Positions 46,601 through 60,319 of a stretch of 64,000 bases of DNA are shown piece after piece. Position 1 is the first letter of the stretch. Each line of letters begins with the position of its first letter. The notes below the pieces were generated by a model. It did no database searches. It was not told where the DNA came from and saw only the letters and a program-made list of their open reading frames with translations. Origin of the DNA: Edolisoma coerulescens (Eukaryota > Chordata > Aves > Passeriformes > Campephagidae); assembly GCA_013397115.1 (NCBI GenBank), contig VWZW01002571.1:688307-752306 (forward strand). Direction: 5' to 3'. Position numbers and translations under genes: made by a program.

Positions 46601-47689
46601 AAAGGAATTACTGACATTATGCAGTTCTAAATTTCATTTTCAATAAAAGATTTGACTCACACATATCAAAGTCATATAGCCAGCACCAGAGGCTACCACG
46701 AAATGCACCTATAGTTCTATTAGAGAAACTCTTCCAGTACTCAACCTTCACCACGATTTTATTAAAGAGCTTGTGACTGCAGTAAATTTACTTTTTTTGT
46801 TATTTTGCGTTAGGGGCAGACATGGTGTTTATCAGGGTGTGATTAGTTCTGAGAACATCTGGAGTTATTTATGTCTTAGCAACACTAGTTGCTAGAATAA
46901 CCTGCTCAAAAAAAAAAAAAATCAGGAAAAACGTACTGGATATTTGAGTTTTTACTGGGGAAAAAAACCAGTTTAAATGATGGTGTTCAACACTCAGCTG
47001 CTCAGTAGGAGCCACTGCTTTTAAGTAAATGGATTTATCACACCAGTTGCTTCACACAGCATCAATCCTGCTGGCAGAGGCAGGGGGAGCCCTCTAGGCA
47101 ACATCTGCCTGGACCAGATACATGGTCTGTCTCACTCAGCTACACCAGCAGGACCTGTGTGAGCATGGCCACCTCCACCAGGTTTCCAAGGGCTTTCAGT
47201 CCTGGACTGAGTGAGCAGCTCGGCTTTCAGCACATCCTCTGCCTTCAGGATTCTGTGAACCTTTATCACATTCTGTCTCCAAATCAGGCTCCCACCCTTC
47301 AGCTTCTCTTGGTAAGAACCTGCTCCATCCACCATGGTCATGGTCACTGCCCACTTCAGGCACAGCAACCACAGCTGCACGTAATACACAAGATGCACAG
47401 CTGCAACCACGGCTTTACTACAGACCAGTAAAATGATGTCTCTGTCCGTTGTCCTAAGTCAGCCAGCATCATCAGTGTTTTGTCTGGCTGCTGCTTACAC
47501 TGAGGAATCATTTCAGTGACCCATCGCTGCCCTCAGGTTCCCCTCCTGGAGTCACAATTGCCCATTCTGAGTTCAGCCTCCCATTAGGCAGGGTTTAGAT
47601 TGTTTTTCCCTAGATGAATTACCCTTAATTTAGAAAAAACAACCTAAACCTATTTATTTTCATCATATTAACTTCTTGTAAATTTATCT

Positions 47690-47900
47690 ACACTGAAGTT
47701 TCTCCACTTTTTGATCACTCAGTCTGGTGACATCCTTCTGCCTTTGGTGCAGCATTTTATGAACTTAAAACTTTGGTAACATCAAAAAACTTGGGAAATC
47801 TTATTGGCCATTAATTCCTCCAGATCACTGGTAAAGATGTTGAACAAACCCAGTTTAAGCACCAACATCCACTCTAAGAGCAACATGGTGGGGTGAACAA
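47690..47900 (-). mobile_element. Possible old CR1 fragment
   Basis: AAAGATGTTGAACAAACCCA followed by GTTTAAGCACCAA parallels the segment at about 43098-43140 of the larger CR1 in this window. Diverged, with uncertain ends. Confidence 0.4.
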
Positions 47901-48419
47901 AGTCAGGTTTCTCAATGCATCGAAGAGCATTTTCTTAGGTGGTGATGTAACATGGCAGAAGTTCAAGATCCCAGGAGAAGTGAAGATGACAAGTAACAGA
48001 ATAAACAGCCAGCTTTATAGTTTGTTCAGAAGATTGATCTGATCTGTACAGTGCTATGGGGGGCCTGAAGAGGCAACATCTGATCATCAAGGACAGCTTC
48101 CCCAAGCGCAAGAGCACAGTCCACCCCAACAGGCAAGAAAATGAGCAGATGCAGGGGGAGGACAGTTTGGCTGGACAGAAAACTTCTGACTAAGCTCAAA
48201 AAGGAAGAATCTGGGAGGTCAAGCAAAGACCAGGTACTTCACCAGAACTGCTGAAGCATGTAGAGATCAAAAGCTTAGCAGTCTCAAATCTGGAAAGGGA
48301 TGCAAAATGCAACAAGAAGGGCTCCTAGGGCTCCTGTGAGCACACTAGCAGCAACAGGCCAAGAAACCTGCTAGTCAGATGCTGAGCAGGCAGGCACCAA
48401 CTGACCAAGGATACAGGAA

Positions 48420-50060
48420 AGGCTGAGGGATTCAATGTCTTCCTTTCTTCAGGCTTTACTATCAAGGTCTGCTCTCAGGCCTCCCAAGTCCTTGTGTCTC
48501 ATGGCAGAGCTTGGAAGGTGAAAGTGTCACCTGTCAGGACCCCCAGAAAATATATCGCATCCTAGGGGTTTGGTTACCTGGGTTCAAGACCAAGACAGTG
48601 CAGCTGGTGACCTTGGGGACAGCTTTTCCAGAAAGCTCTACTGAAGGCACCAGCAACTCCACTCCCTGTCTTGGGAACTGCTTTTAAGCTGCAGGTCTCC
48701 CCTCTAGCCTCCACCCGAGCTACAGACCTGACTTCCCAGCTGGAGCACAAAGGTGCCTCCTGGGATCCACCTGCCCACTCAAGCTCCTGCCTGACTCCTG
48801 CCATCGCCCAGGTCTCCCCGTGGGTCCTGAGGGACTGTGCCCTTGCTGCTGCAGCTGCCTGCTGTGCTACCACTCAGTGGCCCTTTCCTGCTGCTCCCAG
48901 ACACTAACACTGGCAGTAACAACGGAAGATGAAATTAGAGACTGCCTTAGGAAAACTGGACGTACACAATCAACACCAGACACGATAGAGAAGGATCTGC
49001 TTCCTATCATTTTAGAAAGGTCACATCAATCTGGAAGGTGACTTATGACTGGAAAAGGGCAAATGTCACCTTCAAGACAGACAATAAGGGAGAGAGAAGC
49101 CAGTTGTCTGTTTCATACCAGTGTCTCAGGAGACTGTGGAGCAAATCCCCATGGAGATCATTCGTACACACACAAAGGACAAGCCAGAAACTGAGAACAA
49201 GAAGCATGGATCCATCAAAGCCAAATGGTGCCTGCCCAATCTGACGCCCCCTCCGATGAAATTATTTGCTCTGGAGAAATAAGAGCTATGAATATTCAGT
49301 ATCTCCTTTCAGTAATGCAGAGTCCTTTAGCATGCTTGCAGCCATACTGGGCAGGTATAAACTATGGACAGAGTCCTGTCCACAGGAAAACTGCCAGGAT
49401 GGCCAGGTTCAAAGGACTGTGACTACAGGTCTGCCATCTAACTAGTGGCTGGTAACAAAAAGCTACGCACAAGAGATGAGAGTGGACGCAGTACTAACAT
49501 CTTCATCATGACAAGTTCAACAGTACAGCATATGCCTTCAGAGAAAATCCATGGATAAGACCAAAATGGAAGGTGCAATCCAAAAGCCTGAAAAGCAGAG
49601 CTGTAATTCAGCTGTGACTCGGCAGAAGGACGGGCTGGCAGGAACCTCAAGAAGTTCAACAAGGGCAAGGGCTACAGGCTGCCCTAGGGACAGGGCAACT
49701 CCATGCAACATGACAGGCTGGGAACAAACTGAGAGGCCACAGTTCTGCAGGAAAGAACCTGAAGAATCCTGGTAGACAAGTACAACGTGAGCCAGCTGTG
49801 AGTCCTGGCAGCAAGGACTCAAACTAGACTAAAAGAGATACAGAACAGACACAGCCAGACTCATCTCAAGAGACTAGAGAAAGAGGTAATGGTTATAAAT
49901 TGCAACAAGGAAAATTCCAGTTCAAAGTGAGGAAAAATTTATTCACCATCTGAGAGGTCTACACTAGAAGACTGTCCCACAAGGGTGGTGAAATGTCCAA
50001 CCCCGCACATTCTCAAAAGCCCAGTGGTCAAGAGCCTGAGCCACCTACCTTCTGTGAACA
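48420..50060 (+). mobile_element. Decayed CR1 LINE including RT-region remnants
   Basis: Forward CR1 landmarks in order: GAAGGTGACTTATGACTGGA, AAAGGGCAAATGTCACCTTC, GACTGTGGAGCAAATCC, ACACAAAGGACAAG, GAAGCATGGATCCATCAAAG, then 3' landmarks GAGGTAATGGTTATAAATTG, CAACAAGGAAAATTCCAG and GAGCCTGAGCCACCT. Frames are destroyed; ends are approximate. Confidence 0.65.
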
Positions 50061-50159
50061 AGAAAGAGGCCACATCGTGAGGTGCCTTGCAGTCCAAATC
50101 TCTCCTTCCAGAAGCTTCCATCCATTGATAGAGCACCTTTCCTCCAAGCCCGGAGAAAC

Positions 50160-50430
50160 CTTCTTCAATACAGCTTTGTCAAATGTTTTCTGAAAATTTA
50201 ATTATACCTGTAGCTTCCCTCTACCCATGCACTCAGAGAACTCCAGGACAATAACAAGGTGGAATTTGCTTGTACAGAAGCCATGCTGACAGTGTACTCT
50301 CAAGTAAGCAGTGGTTTTGTCCTTCATAACTCTATTGCCTTACTGCCGCGGAACTCAGTCATCCATGGTGTTCCCTGGAGGTTCTCTAGGGTCCACCTTT
50401 AACTGTGAAAACAAGGAATTCACTGAGCTT
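50160..50430 (-). mobile_element. Old LINE (CR1-type) RT fragment
   Basis: TTTGTCAAATGTTTTCTGAA, AACAAGGTGGAATTTGCTTG and TACAGAAGCCATGCTGAC parallel the RT region at about 43270-43440. Strongly diverged. Confidence 0.4.
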
Positions 50431-52553
50431 TTCTGTCACACGTTACCACCCTCAGGTGCCCATTGCTTCATCCTTGGCCACCATGCAGTCCCACACAATC
50501 ACTACCTGGATACCTGCTCTTGATGAATTTGGAGAATATATTACAACTGGTTTGAGCCTGCTATGCAAGGTGCTCTTCAACTTCTTTTTAATTCTTGTTT
50601 TACGTTTTACCTGCCATCACACAGATTTTCCTGTTCTCACCTGCCACACTTTCCATTTTAAATGCTCATCTCTTCCGTATGATTGTTTTTAGCTTTCCTG
50701 TTGAGCCGTGGAGGGATACTGAGGACACCCCACCACCACCACTCAAATTTGTCTGCTGTTCAGGCTTCTGACAGAATTTTTTAAACAGCCTAAAAGTTCC
50801 TATTGGCTGCTCACTTTTGTGCAGATCTTTTCACGGCTTGGGGGATTTTTAAACTACTTGTTTCATTTTTAGGCATTTTAATGTCTTGAAATTGAATATC
50901 CATGTGCTGGATTTATTTTTGCTGCTGTCCCCTTCTAATCAGTTACATCTAATTGTATTGTGGTTGTTACAAGTCTTCCTATTACTAGCTTAAATTTGGT
51001 TCTATGCACCACAACAATCCAGAAAACTACTTTTTCTGACAGTTTAAGCTGAAGCAGTCATTCACTGAGTTGGAAGAATGTTCCCTCTACCTCGCCTCCT
51101 GACAAGGCACTACCTGGTCTTTGTCCAGGTAGATGGAATCTTCCATTATAAGTCTCCCAAATTTGCAGCTTCTCTGATCTCAGTTAAGAGGTCCTGATCA
51201 TTATCACTGCCCTGATCCAGGGGTACCCAGTCTAATCCCAGCAGTACATTTAAGGTCTGGGATTTCCACCCATACAGACCCAAGAGTGCCTCTCTTCTCC
51301 TGTATCTGTAATGCTGTTCCCATTTATAAACCCCTTCACTCACACTTGGCCACATCCCATTGTCCCTGGCCCCACTATTCCTGGATAGTGGCACCCTGGC
51401 ATCACCACATCCCAGGAAAGCCTCATCTCCCCAAGACTTCTTCTTACAACACAGACAGCACAACCCTGGGGTCAGCTCCCTGGTCACCACCAAACAGTAA
51501 TTGCTATGATTACAGGATCTACAACTAGTTAGTACTATAGTGTCACAAATCACCCAAACCAAGAATGAACACGTCCTACTTGGAATTCACAATTTCAAAA
51601 TTTACAACCAGATAAAGTCTCAAATAAATGCAGACTCAGATGGTAAATAATTTGTTTCTTGCTGGAGCTCACTGACAAAATCCTTTTCCCTCTTTGTTCT
51701 TGGCAGGTCAGCCAACTTTCAAAAAAGAACCAACATCTCACAAATAGCAGCACCGTCTCCTCCACTGGGTACAACTCTGGCCAAAAAATGGCTGATGACT
51801 TTTTTTTCAAATCTACCCGACTAAAGGCTCCATTTCTCCCAATTCTCTTTTTCTTTCATGTTACCTCATGTGCTTTTCAGCATGAACCATAATTAACATG
51901 TGCTACCAGCGACCAAGTCACATATAAGCAAAAAGTCTCTGAGTTGATCCTGAGTATGCTGTGCATTATTTTTTATAAAAAAGAAGGTGTTGTTAGTTTA
52001 TTTACTGTGAGTGCTCCTCATTTACCTGTGCTCCAGACCAGGAGAGTCAGCAAAAAAGCTACATTCAAATACTCAGAAATAGTATAAAGTTTCTACACAG
52101 ACCCCAAAAGATACTGCAGCCAGGACAACAAAACCTTCAGAATAAAGACTCATTCATATTTCCTTTCTCTTCCCTGTTGGCCTTCCATCTATTTCCATGT
52201 CCTTTTTTTCTCTTTCACACAGTTATTTATTTGAATTATCTAACTGCCAGTCATGTAACTCTTTATAAAATTTAGCTCATATGAAATATTTACAGCTCGA
52301 GAGTACTCAAATATATTAACTTCTAAATCCAATGACTCAGTCAATTAGCAACCCTCTCCTCCAAAAATATACTTCCAGACAACAAAACTGTGGTGACATA
52401 AGCTTTCAGTCTTTGGACCATCCTACTTCTTTACTATAGAGCACTTCTGCTCCTTGTGTTCTTCCAAGTCTTTTAAAGGCAGAAGAGGAGTGCGCCGAGT
52501 AACCAATGTGGCTGTTACAAGTAGTCCCTGGGTTCATTCAGAAGCAGTCACCA

Positions 52554-52700
52554 AATCACAGAATGGGCTGGGAAGACCTTAAAGACCATCTCATTCCACT
52601 CCCCTACTATGGGTAGGGATACCTTCCACTAGACAGTTTGCCCCATTCAACTTGGCTTTAAACACTTCCAGGGATTCAGCAATCCCAAATGCACATTCAG
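52554..52700 (-). mobile_element. CR1 LINE 3' fragment
   Basis: ATCACAGAATGGGCTGGGAA, GACCTTAAAGACCATCTCAT, then TACCTTCCACTAGACAG. Its right part recurs at 54719 because of the duplicated segment. Confidence 0.8.
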
Positions 52701-54717
52701 CTTCTGCCACATGCACAAAAAAAAATCACTGGAAGGCCCTGAAGGAATGGGACGACACACACCAAAGATACAAAGGAAAGATGGAGAGAGAGGTCTGATG
52801 TTCCTGTACGATGAGCAGCCTTTTGAGTGTTCCTGATCACAGGGTCTCTCTTAAGACTGCTTTACCAGATTCAGCCAAATGGCAACTGTGTCTATTGCAA
52901 AGTGCAACCAGTCAACAGGACCTGATGGAGAGCCAAAGAAACAAAAAAGGCATGTGAGGGTTTTGGGGTTTTTTGGGGGGGAAAAGGCAGGGGGTGGGGG
53001 GGAAGTGTTTTCTTGTTTGTTTGCTTTTCAGGTTACTGCAGTTACTAAATTACAGCTTTTAAGGAGAAAAGAAAAAGAGGAGGCGAGCTAAAGAAAAGCA
53101 TCAGATTTCAGAGTTTACACAACTGTGGGCAAATGATGAGTGGGCAAACTTTGTGTCTGCATCTTTCCACAGCATGCGTGTGTGTGTGCTTTACTCTTGT
53201 CAACACTTAAAAAACAAGCACAAAAAATAAGAAAGAGAACAAACTACATTGTTTCAAGCATCATGTAAACCAGGTCCTCTGACCTTCTAGTATGTGCAAG
53301 TGTGGCTTCCAGGAGGAAACGAAGAAGATCATGAAGATATCTTCATTGCTATAAATACATTTTCTTCAGACCTTGGCACCGAGAATCAGTCCCTAACGGG
53401 ATAACAAACAAATCCCAGCAAAACCAGTGCTGTATGTCCTGGAATGCCTGATGACCACAGAAAATCTCGAGCACAAGACGAATGCGGGCGGCTGAACGAC
53501 CTGGTCATTGCTTTACTAACAGATCATAATTAGTTGACCTGTGGCCAGTGATAAGATTGTGCACTTTCACTTCAGCTGACACCAGCTGAGAGGTGTCACA
53601 TTACAGTGGTCATCAAAGCATGTTTAACCCAACACTCCATTAAGTTACAACCAGTTTTATTTGACAACTGGAACAGGTAAGGAGCAGAGCACAACTCACT
53701 TGCACAGCTCTTGGGGCCTGGCACTCTGTCACCTGTGACCATGGGCCTATTCCCAGGGGGCTCAGGGAGAGTGAGGAACAGGACTGAAGTTTGGGGAGAA
53801 CCAGAGGCTGACACACACCTTCGGGCTGACCAACAGCCCAAGGAATTAGTGTCTTCTTGCTCACCATATGTACCAGGTAACCTTTGGAAAAGAAGAGGCC
53901 ACAGCACCTTCTGCTGCCTTTTAGCTCTAAAATCTGTCAGTATCAAGACCTTACCCAAAGGGCTGTCATCCCTGACTTAGGCTTAGTCTGCCAAAAACTA
54001 GTCCAATTTTTACTTCCCTCACTGGAAAAAGAAGCAGCATGACATCACACTGGACTCTGCCAGTAGTTCAGTGAGAACTACACTTTCAGTAAAGACCAGT
54101 TTCATTTGGGTTTTTTACAACTGCAGCCACAAAAAAAAATTTATTTCATTCATTAGAGAAACTTACACGACAACTTGGTGCTGTTTTTTATCCAGCGTGA
54201 AGTTAAATTCTTTAGGTGCTGGATAGCTATGGTACAGACTAATATTTACAGAATTACTGTAACTGCTTTTGCTACCTTGTAAAATGCCAGCCGCAGTGAT
54301 ACCATTGACTCATGGGGACTTTCTGGCTTTCCTCAGGTCAGGCAAGAATGAGTATTTTGTAACTTCTTTTATTTTTTAAATCAGAAGAATTAATTTTTGC
54401 TCATATCCAGAAACATCAACATAGCAGGAGACTTGGCATGTGAGCTAATTACTGGATAGAAGGGAAAAAAAAAAGAAAAGTAGAATAAGAAGAATTAAAC
54501 CTCACGTGTCTTTGTAGGTCTTCAGAACGCCAGCCAAGGTAATGAAGAACAGAAGTGCCCCTGTTAACTCTGAATCACATTTTCTAGAAAGGCCAACTTC
54601 CCTTCCTATACCCCTAAAGTTCAGGATGGACAGGAAATGGGGATTTAAAGTACACAGAATAATCAAGGCAACAGCTTCTGAAATTTCAAAAGCTATTATA
54701 AACGTAGGGAACAAAGC
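52635..54717 (+). repeat. Copy 1 of a 2083 bp direct duplication (probable assembly artefact)
   Basis: It matches 54719-56801 with constant offset 2084 from its first to its last base. I counted about ten substitutions and no net length change. A single N (54718) is the only base between the copies, the mark of two overlapping contigs or haplotypes joined without merging. Confidence 0.95.
52958..53002 (+). other. G-run cluster with G-quadruplex potential
   Basis: Five runs of three to seven G within 45 bases (52958-60, 52965-68, 52975-81, 52990-94, 52996-53002). The same cluster is in the duplicated copy near 55042-55086. Structure only; no role is implied. Confidence 0.4.
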
Positions 54718-54718
54718 N

Positions 54719-56801
54719 AGTTTGCCCCATTCAACTTGGCTTTAAACACTTCCAGGGATTCAGCAATCCCAAATGCACATTCAGCTTCTGCCACATGCAC
54801 AAAAAAAAATCACTGGAAGGCCCTGAAGGAATGGGACGACACACACCAAAGATACAAAGGAAAGATGGAGAGAGAGGTCTGATGTTCCTGTACGATGAGC
54901 AGCCTTTTGAGTGTTCCTGATCACAGGGTCTCTCTTAAGACTGCTTTACCAGATTCAGCCAAATGGCAACTGTGTCTATTGCAAAGTGCAACCAGTCAAC
55001 AGGACCTGATGGAGAGCCAAAGAAACAAAAAAGGCATGTGAGGGTTTTGGGGTTTTTTGGGGGGGAAAAGGCAGGGGGTGGGGGGGAAGTGTTTTCTTGT
55101 TTGTTTGCTTTTCAGGTTACTGCAGTTCCTAAATTACAGCTTTTAAGGAGAAAAGAAAAAGAGGAGGCGAGCTAAAGAAAAGCATCAGATTTCAGAGTTT
55201 ACACAACTGTGGGCAAATGACGAGTGGGCAAACTTTGTGTCTGCATCTTTCCACAGCATGCGTGTGTGTGTGCTTTACTCTTGTCAACACTTAAAAAACA
55301 AGCACAAAAAATAAGAAAGAGAACAAACTACATTGTTTCAAGCATCATGTAAACCAGGTCCTCTGACCTTCTAGTATGTGCAAGTGTGGCTTCCAGGAGG
55401 AAACGAAGAAGATCATGAAGATATCTTCATTGCTATAAATACATTTTCTTCAGACCTTGGCACCGAGAATCAGTCCCTAACGGGATAACAAACAAATCCC
55501 AGCAAAACCAGTGTTGTATGTCCTGGAATGCCTGATGACCACAGAAAATCTCGAGCACAAGACGAATGCGGGCGGCTGAACGACCTGGTCATTGCTTTAC
55601 TAACAGATCATAATTAGTTGACCTGTGGCCAGTGATAAGATTGTGCACTTTCACTTCAGCTGACACCAGCTGAGAGGTGTCACATTACAGTGGTCATCAA
55701 AGCATGTTTAACCCAACACTCCATTAAGTTACAACCAGTTTTATTTGACAACTGGAACAGGTAAGGAGCAGAGCACAACTCACTTGCACAGCTCTTGGGG
55801 CCTGGCACTCTGTCACCTGTGACCATGGGCCTATTCCCAGGGGGCTCAGGGAGGGTGAGGAACAGGACTGAAGTTTGGGGAGAACCAGAGGCTGACACAC
55901 ACCTTCGGGCTGACCAACAGCCCAAGGAATTAGTGTCTTCTTGCTCACCATATGTACCAGGTAACCTTTGGAAAAGAAGAGGCCACAGCACCTTCTGCTG
56001 CCTTTTAGCTCTAAAATCTGTCAGTATCAAGACCTTACCCAAAGGGCTGTCATCCCTGACTTAGGCTTAGTCTGCCAAAAACCAGTCCACTTTTTACTTC
56101 CCTCACTGGAAAAAGAAGCAGCATGACATCACACTGGACTCTGCCAGTAGTTCAGTGAGAACTACACTTTCAGTAAAGACCAGTTTCATTTGGGTTTTTT
56201 ACAACTGCAGCCACAAAAAAAAATTTATTTCATTCATTAGAGAAACTTACACGACAACTTGGTGCTGTTTTTTATCCAGCGTGAAGTTAAATTCTTTAGG
56301 TGCTGGATAGCTATGGTACAGACTAATATTTACAGAATTACTGTAACTGCTTTTGCTACCTTGTAAAATGCCAGCCACAGTGATACCATCGACTCATGGG
56401 GACTTTCTGGCTTTCCTCAGGTCAGGCAAGAATGAGTATTTTGTAACTTCTTTTATTTTTTAAATCAGAAGAATTAATTTTTGCTCATATCCAGAAACAT
56501 CAACATAGCAGGAGACTTGGCATGTGAGCTAATTACTGGATAGAAGGGAAAAAAAAAAGAAAAGGAGAATAAGAAGAATTAAACCTCACGTGTCTTTGTA
56601 GGTCTTCAGAACGCCAGCCAAGCTAATGAAGAACAGAAGTGCCCCTGTTAACTCTGAATCACATTTTCTAGAAAGGCCAACTTCCCTTCCTATACCCCTA
56701 AAGTTCAGGATGGACAGGAAATGGGGATTTAAAGTACACAGAATAATCAAGGCAACAGCTTCTGAAATTTCAAAAGCTATTATAAACGTAGGGAACAAAG
56801 C
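54719..56801 (+). repeat. Copy 2 of the 2083 bp direct duplication
   Basis: It starts exactly after the N at 54718 and stays aligned to copy 1 until 56801, where unique sequence resumes. Differences from copy 1 are scattered single bases (for example near 55127, 55221 and 55852), at about the level of heterozygosity. Confidence 0.95.
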
Positions 56802-59800
56802 AACATATATATCCTGCAAATGGGACCAGACTTGCACGTGAAACTTCAAAGCCCTGAACCAACAGTGTTGTTTTCTGTGACAGTATTTTCCCCAACAGGT
56901 AGATAAGAACAACTATGCCTTTACCAAAAGAGCAGCATGAGGAAATCTGAAGTACAGAAAACCAGTATCATTGTTTTTCTACCCAAAACACCTCCATGTG
57001 GTTTTGAAAATAGCTGCTACATTCTTTTCTCTTCTGAATAATTAATAATCACCTGGTCCTGAATATTCATTTTTCTACCCTGTTCATTTTAAGTCAGTAA
57101 TATTTAAGGAAGAATTTCTTAAGCTCTCTCAAAAAGAACAGGGCAAAAAAAGAGCCATAGAAAAGACACTCGTATGAGACTGACTTGTGAAATCCCAGAA
57201 ATGGAATTACACATAATAGCACATTCTGTATAGAAATAGGAACCATCACCCAAGGTTTAAAGCTGCCACATGCTTTATGTGATGTTCCAGCTAGTGACTC
57301 TCAGAGAAACAGCACTGTCGTCGCTCACCCACAACCAACAGACATTTCAAGACGCAGCAGGAAGCTCCTGGGATGCGAGAAGAGCGCTCTGGTCAAGTCT
57401 TAAATCAGGAGAGAACCATCTGCTGCTGAACTGAACTCTTCCATCACCTCTGAAATTAGGCTAGACATACCCTTAACCCTAAATAAAAGTCTGTTTAAGA
57501 GATGGAAAGAGTCCCCAGTCAGCTCCATCACAATATTGTATTATTTTTCTAAATACAAGGCTTGTTTTCTAGTTAGCTTGTTCAGTTACAGGACTGATGG
57601 GTGACAACCTGGAAAAGACAGGTGTGAATCACAATGACACCATACCCTGAAGAGGCTGCTATGCCCTGCTATGTCACAGCACTCTCCTAAACATCATGTT
57701 GGGTAAGGCATCAGGAGGAGATCCGAGCCCTTGCAACATCACCTTCACTGAGGCTCTGGTGGCAGCTGCAGGAAGAAAGAAAGGATTTGAAGTTACTCCC
57801 TCGGGTACTGGAGTGCCTCCAGTCATGGCATCTGCACAAATTATCCCAGAATCACTGCCAGAGAGGGGCCACCAGAGAATACTACTGAAGAGATGCTGGT
57901 CTGCGGCCCTTTAACCACGTAAAGGAAAAAATTCTAGACAAATTAGGATGAAATAAATAAAATAAACTGAGGGTAAGACAAAGCAAGAAAAAAACTAAAA
58001 AAGGCCTTCCTCAGGGTATAACCAACCAGTGAACGCCACTGGTCATGGTATAAGGGACAAAACCACTCCCAAGGTCCTGTAAGAAGATGCTGTCTGGAGA
58101 TAGGTAGTCTGTAGACACTGCTTGGTGCAAGAACATATATAAAATACCAGTTGTTAAGTACTGACACAATTCCATTTCAGTCTCAAAAGTTTCCACACAT
58201 CTCCATCCTGGCAGCTCCTCTTCCAATCACAGGGTTTTGCAGACCCAGTAAAAGTTTTATCAAACATCCCTTTTCTAAGAGCAGATTTCAGGGGAAAAGA
58301 GCAGAGACTTGTCAAGAGGGAAAAAAATAACCCTACTTCTGCTAACTGAGAGTACAGCTATGGAGCTACTCACGTCCCAATGACATATTACCTGCTTTAT
58401 GCCTTGGGTACCTTATGTATAGCGTGGCTTGCACACAGGAACACACTACTTGCCTGACTTTCAGTTCAATTAAAGTATTTCAATACATTTTATCTAGTTT
58501 TATGTGAAGCCATCTATAACCACCTTTTGGTACCCAGAAGTTAGGAAATGGTACATTAATCTGCTGTACAGGGGCTCCAACCCATTCATACAACATATAG
58601 AAACCCATTTATAGTGTCCTCTGACATATTCAACTCAAAACTCATTCAACATCTGGGTATTTCCAGGGCAAAGTTTTGAGACTCCTTCCAAAGTCACCAA
58701 TTACTTGGGAATTCTTACAGCTATTGCATACATCCGTGACAGTTTTTCAACTAAATTATTTGAAAAGCAACAATTTTTCAATCAAATGTGTTGCACAACC
58801 CAACAATGCACAGTCCCCCAGGTGCCATAACTGCTGCTGAGCCTGCAGGAAGAGCTGAGAGGGAAGGGAGACAAAAGCTGAAGGCAGACACCGCAGGAAT
58901 TGCAGCAGCTTGGAAACTCCAGGACTTCAAGCTCAGCAACGCTTCAAACAGAGCAGGGAGAATGTACTGGCAGATCACAGCTTGTGTAGCAAAAGCTGGA
59001 TAGCAGAACTACACAAGTAAGAAGGATGGCACCATGAGGTGACAAGGAAAATCCCCCAAACACAGTAGGTTCAGCCCAACAAGTCTGTAGGTTTGCAGGC
59101 TGAGAAAGCCACTATGTTCACACATTTTTAAAAGTAACTTATTATGAAGCCACTGACTTGAGGCACATGAATTGTGATTCTCAGTTAAACATAGCTTATT
59201 CAGCTTCCAGAGTTTAAGATGATCCACAACAGACAAAACTGAAGGAAACCAAACAAGTGGCAGATAAGACTTCTATGATTATAATTATCTTAATCAGTAT
59301 GTTAATTACCAGTTGGAGGTTACTACACTACAGATTAAGTGTATCACAGAAGCAGAGCTCCATACTGAAAGCAAACTCTACCATGACTCTTTGTTCGATG
59401 CTCCATCAGAACGGCTACAGCTATGTTCCATCAAGGACTAGCTCCAGGTCTGGAAACCATTCAGTCACACCATGCAGCGCAGCAACCAAGCTAACAAGGC
59501 GCTCTGTTCTGGAGCTGTACATAAGGCTCCAGCAACTCTGCACAGCATTCCCAGAACCAGGAATATCCAGCAGAGCCGATCTGGATCCAACCTCGCTTGT
59601 GAGGCCCAAGCCCAGCCCAAACATCCTGTTAGACTGCACAAACTTCAGCACAAGCAGCTACACCCACCCAAGAGCGGTGCAGGTGTGCTGATCTGCGCCC
59701 TGGGGAAGCCCGCACAGCCCGCGCCCGGCCCCGGGAGCCGCGGTCCCTCCCGCGGGCATCCGCCGAGCCCTGGGCACGCCGCGAGGCGGCCGCTGAATCC

Positions 59801-60133
59801 CTCTGGCCGCTCCTCACCGCCTGGGCGAGCCCAGGGAGCCGGGCAGTGCCCCCCTGCCCCTCCTGCCTTCCTCCCAACTCTTCCGCGCACCAGCGGCAGC
59901 GAAGACACCGGGACAGCCGGGCACACGCAGCCGAGCTCGGGGGCGACGAGCCGGGGTCCAGCCCCGCGCCGCCGGTCTGGCCGCGGCCCCTCGGGCCCAT
60001 GNGGGCCGCGGGGGCGCGGGGAGGCCGCTCCGCCTCTGGGCAGTGTTGCATTCCCGGGGCCTCCCTCCGCTCCCTGTCCCAGCTCCCTGTCCCAGAGGGA
60101 GCCCTCTCGGCTCCCTGTCCCAGGAGAGGGGGG

Positions 60134-60159
60134 GGGCGGCCCCGCCGGGGGGGCCGCCC
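60134..60159. repeat. Perfect 10 bp GC hairpin at the edge of the gap
   Basis: GGGCGGCCCC (60134-60143) and GGGGCCGCCC (60150-60159) are reverse complements with a six-base loop, directly before the N run. All-GC stems of this kind stall sequencing, which may explain the gap. Confidence 0.8.
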
Positions 60160-60267
60160 NNNNNNNNNNNNNNNNNNNNNNNNNNNNNNNNNNNNNNNNN
60201 NNNNNNNNNNNNNNNNNNNNNNNNNNNNNNNNNNNNNNNNNNNNNNNNNNNNNNNNNNNNNNNNNNN
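60160..60267. other. Assembly gap (108 N)
   Basis: A run of N inside the CpG-rich EYA3 promoter region. Open frames that run through it are meaningless. Confidence 1.
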
Positions 60268-60319
60268 GCGCCGGGGGCTGCAGGGGTGCTCCGCGCCCAG
60301 GGCCCGAGCAGGCTCTTAC

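Larger units (their letters stand above)
38287..60319 (-). other. EYA3: EYA3 intron 1
   Basis: About 22 kb between the candidate exon 1 donor and the exon 2 acceptor; its true length is about 2.1 kb less if the 52.6-56.8 kb duplication is false. It holds CR1 copies at 42.4-43.7, about 47.7-47.9, 48.4-50.1, about 50.2-50.4 and 52.6 kb, and two canonical E-boxes at 39.5 kb. A GC-richer stretch at 40.4-41.4 kb has no recognised feature. No further exon recognised. Confidence 0.6.

Noticed and set aside
53596..53958. 120-codon - strand ORF that occurs twice (also 55680-56042)
   Set aside because: It recurs only because of the 2083 bp duplication. No domain recognised and no splice or promoter context; probably chance inside EYA3 intron 1.
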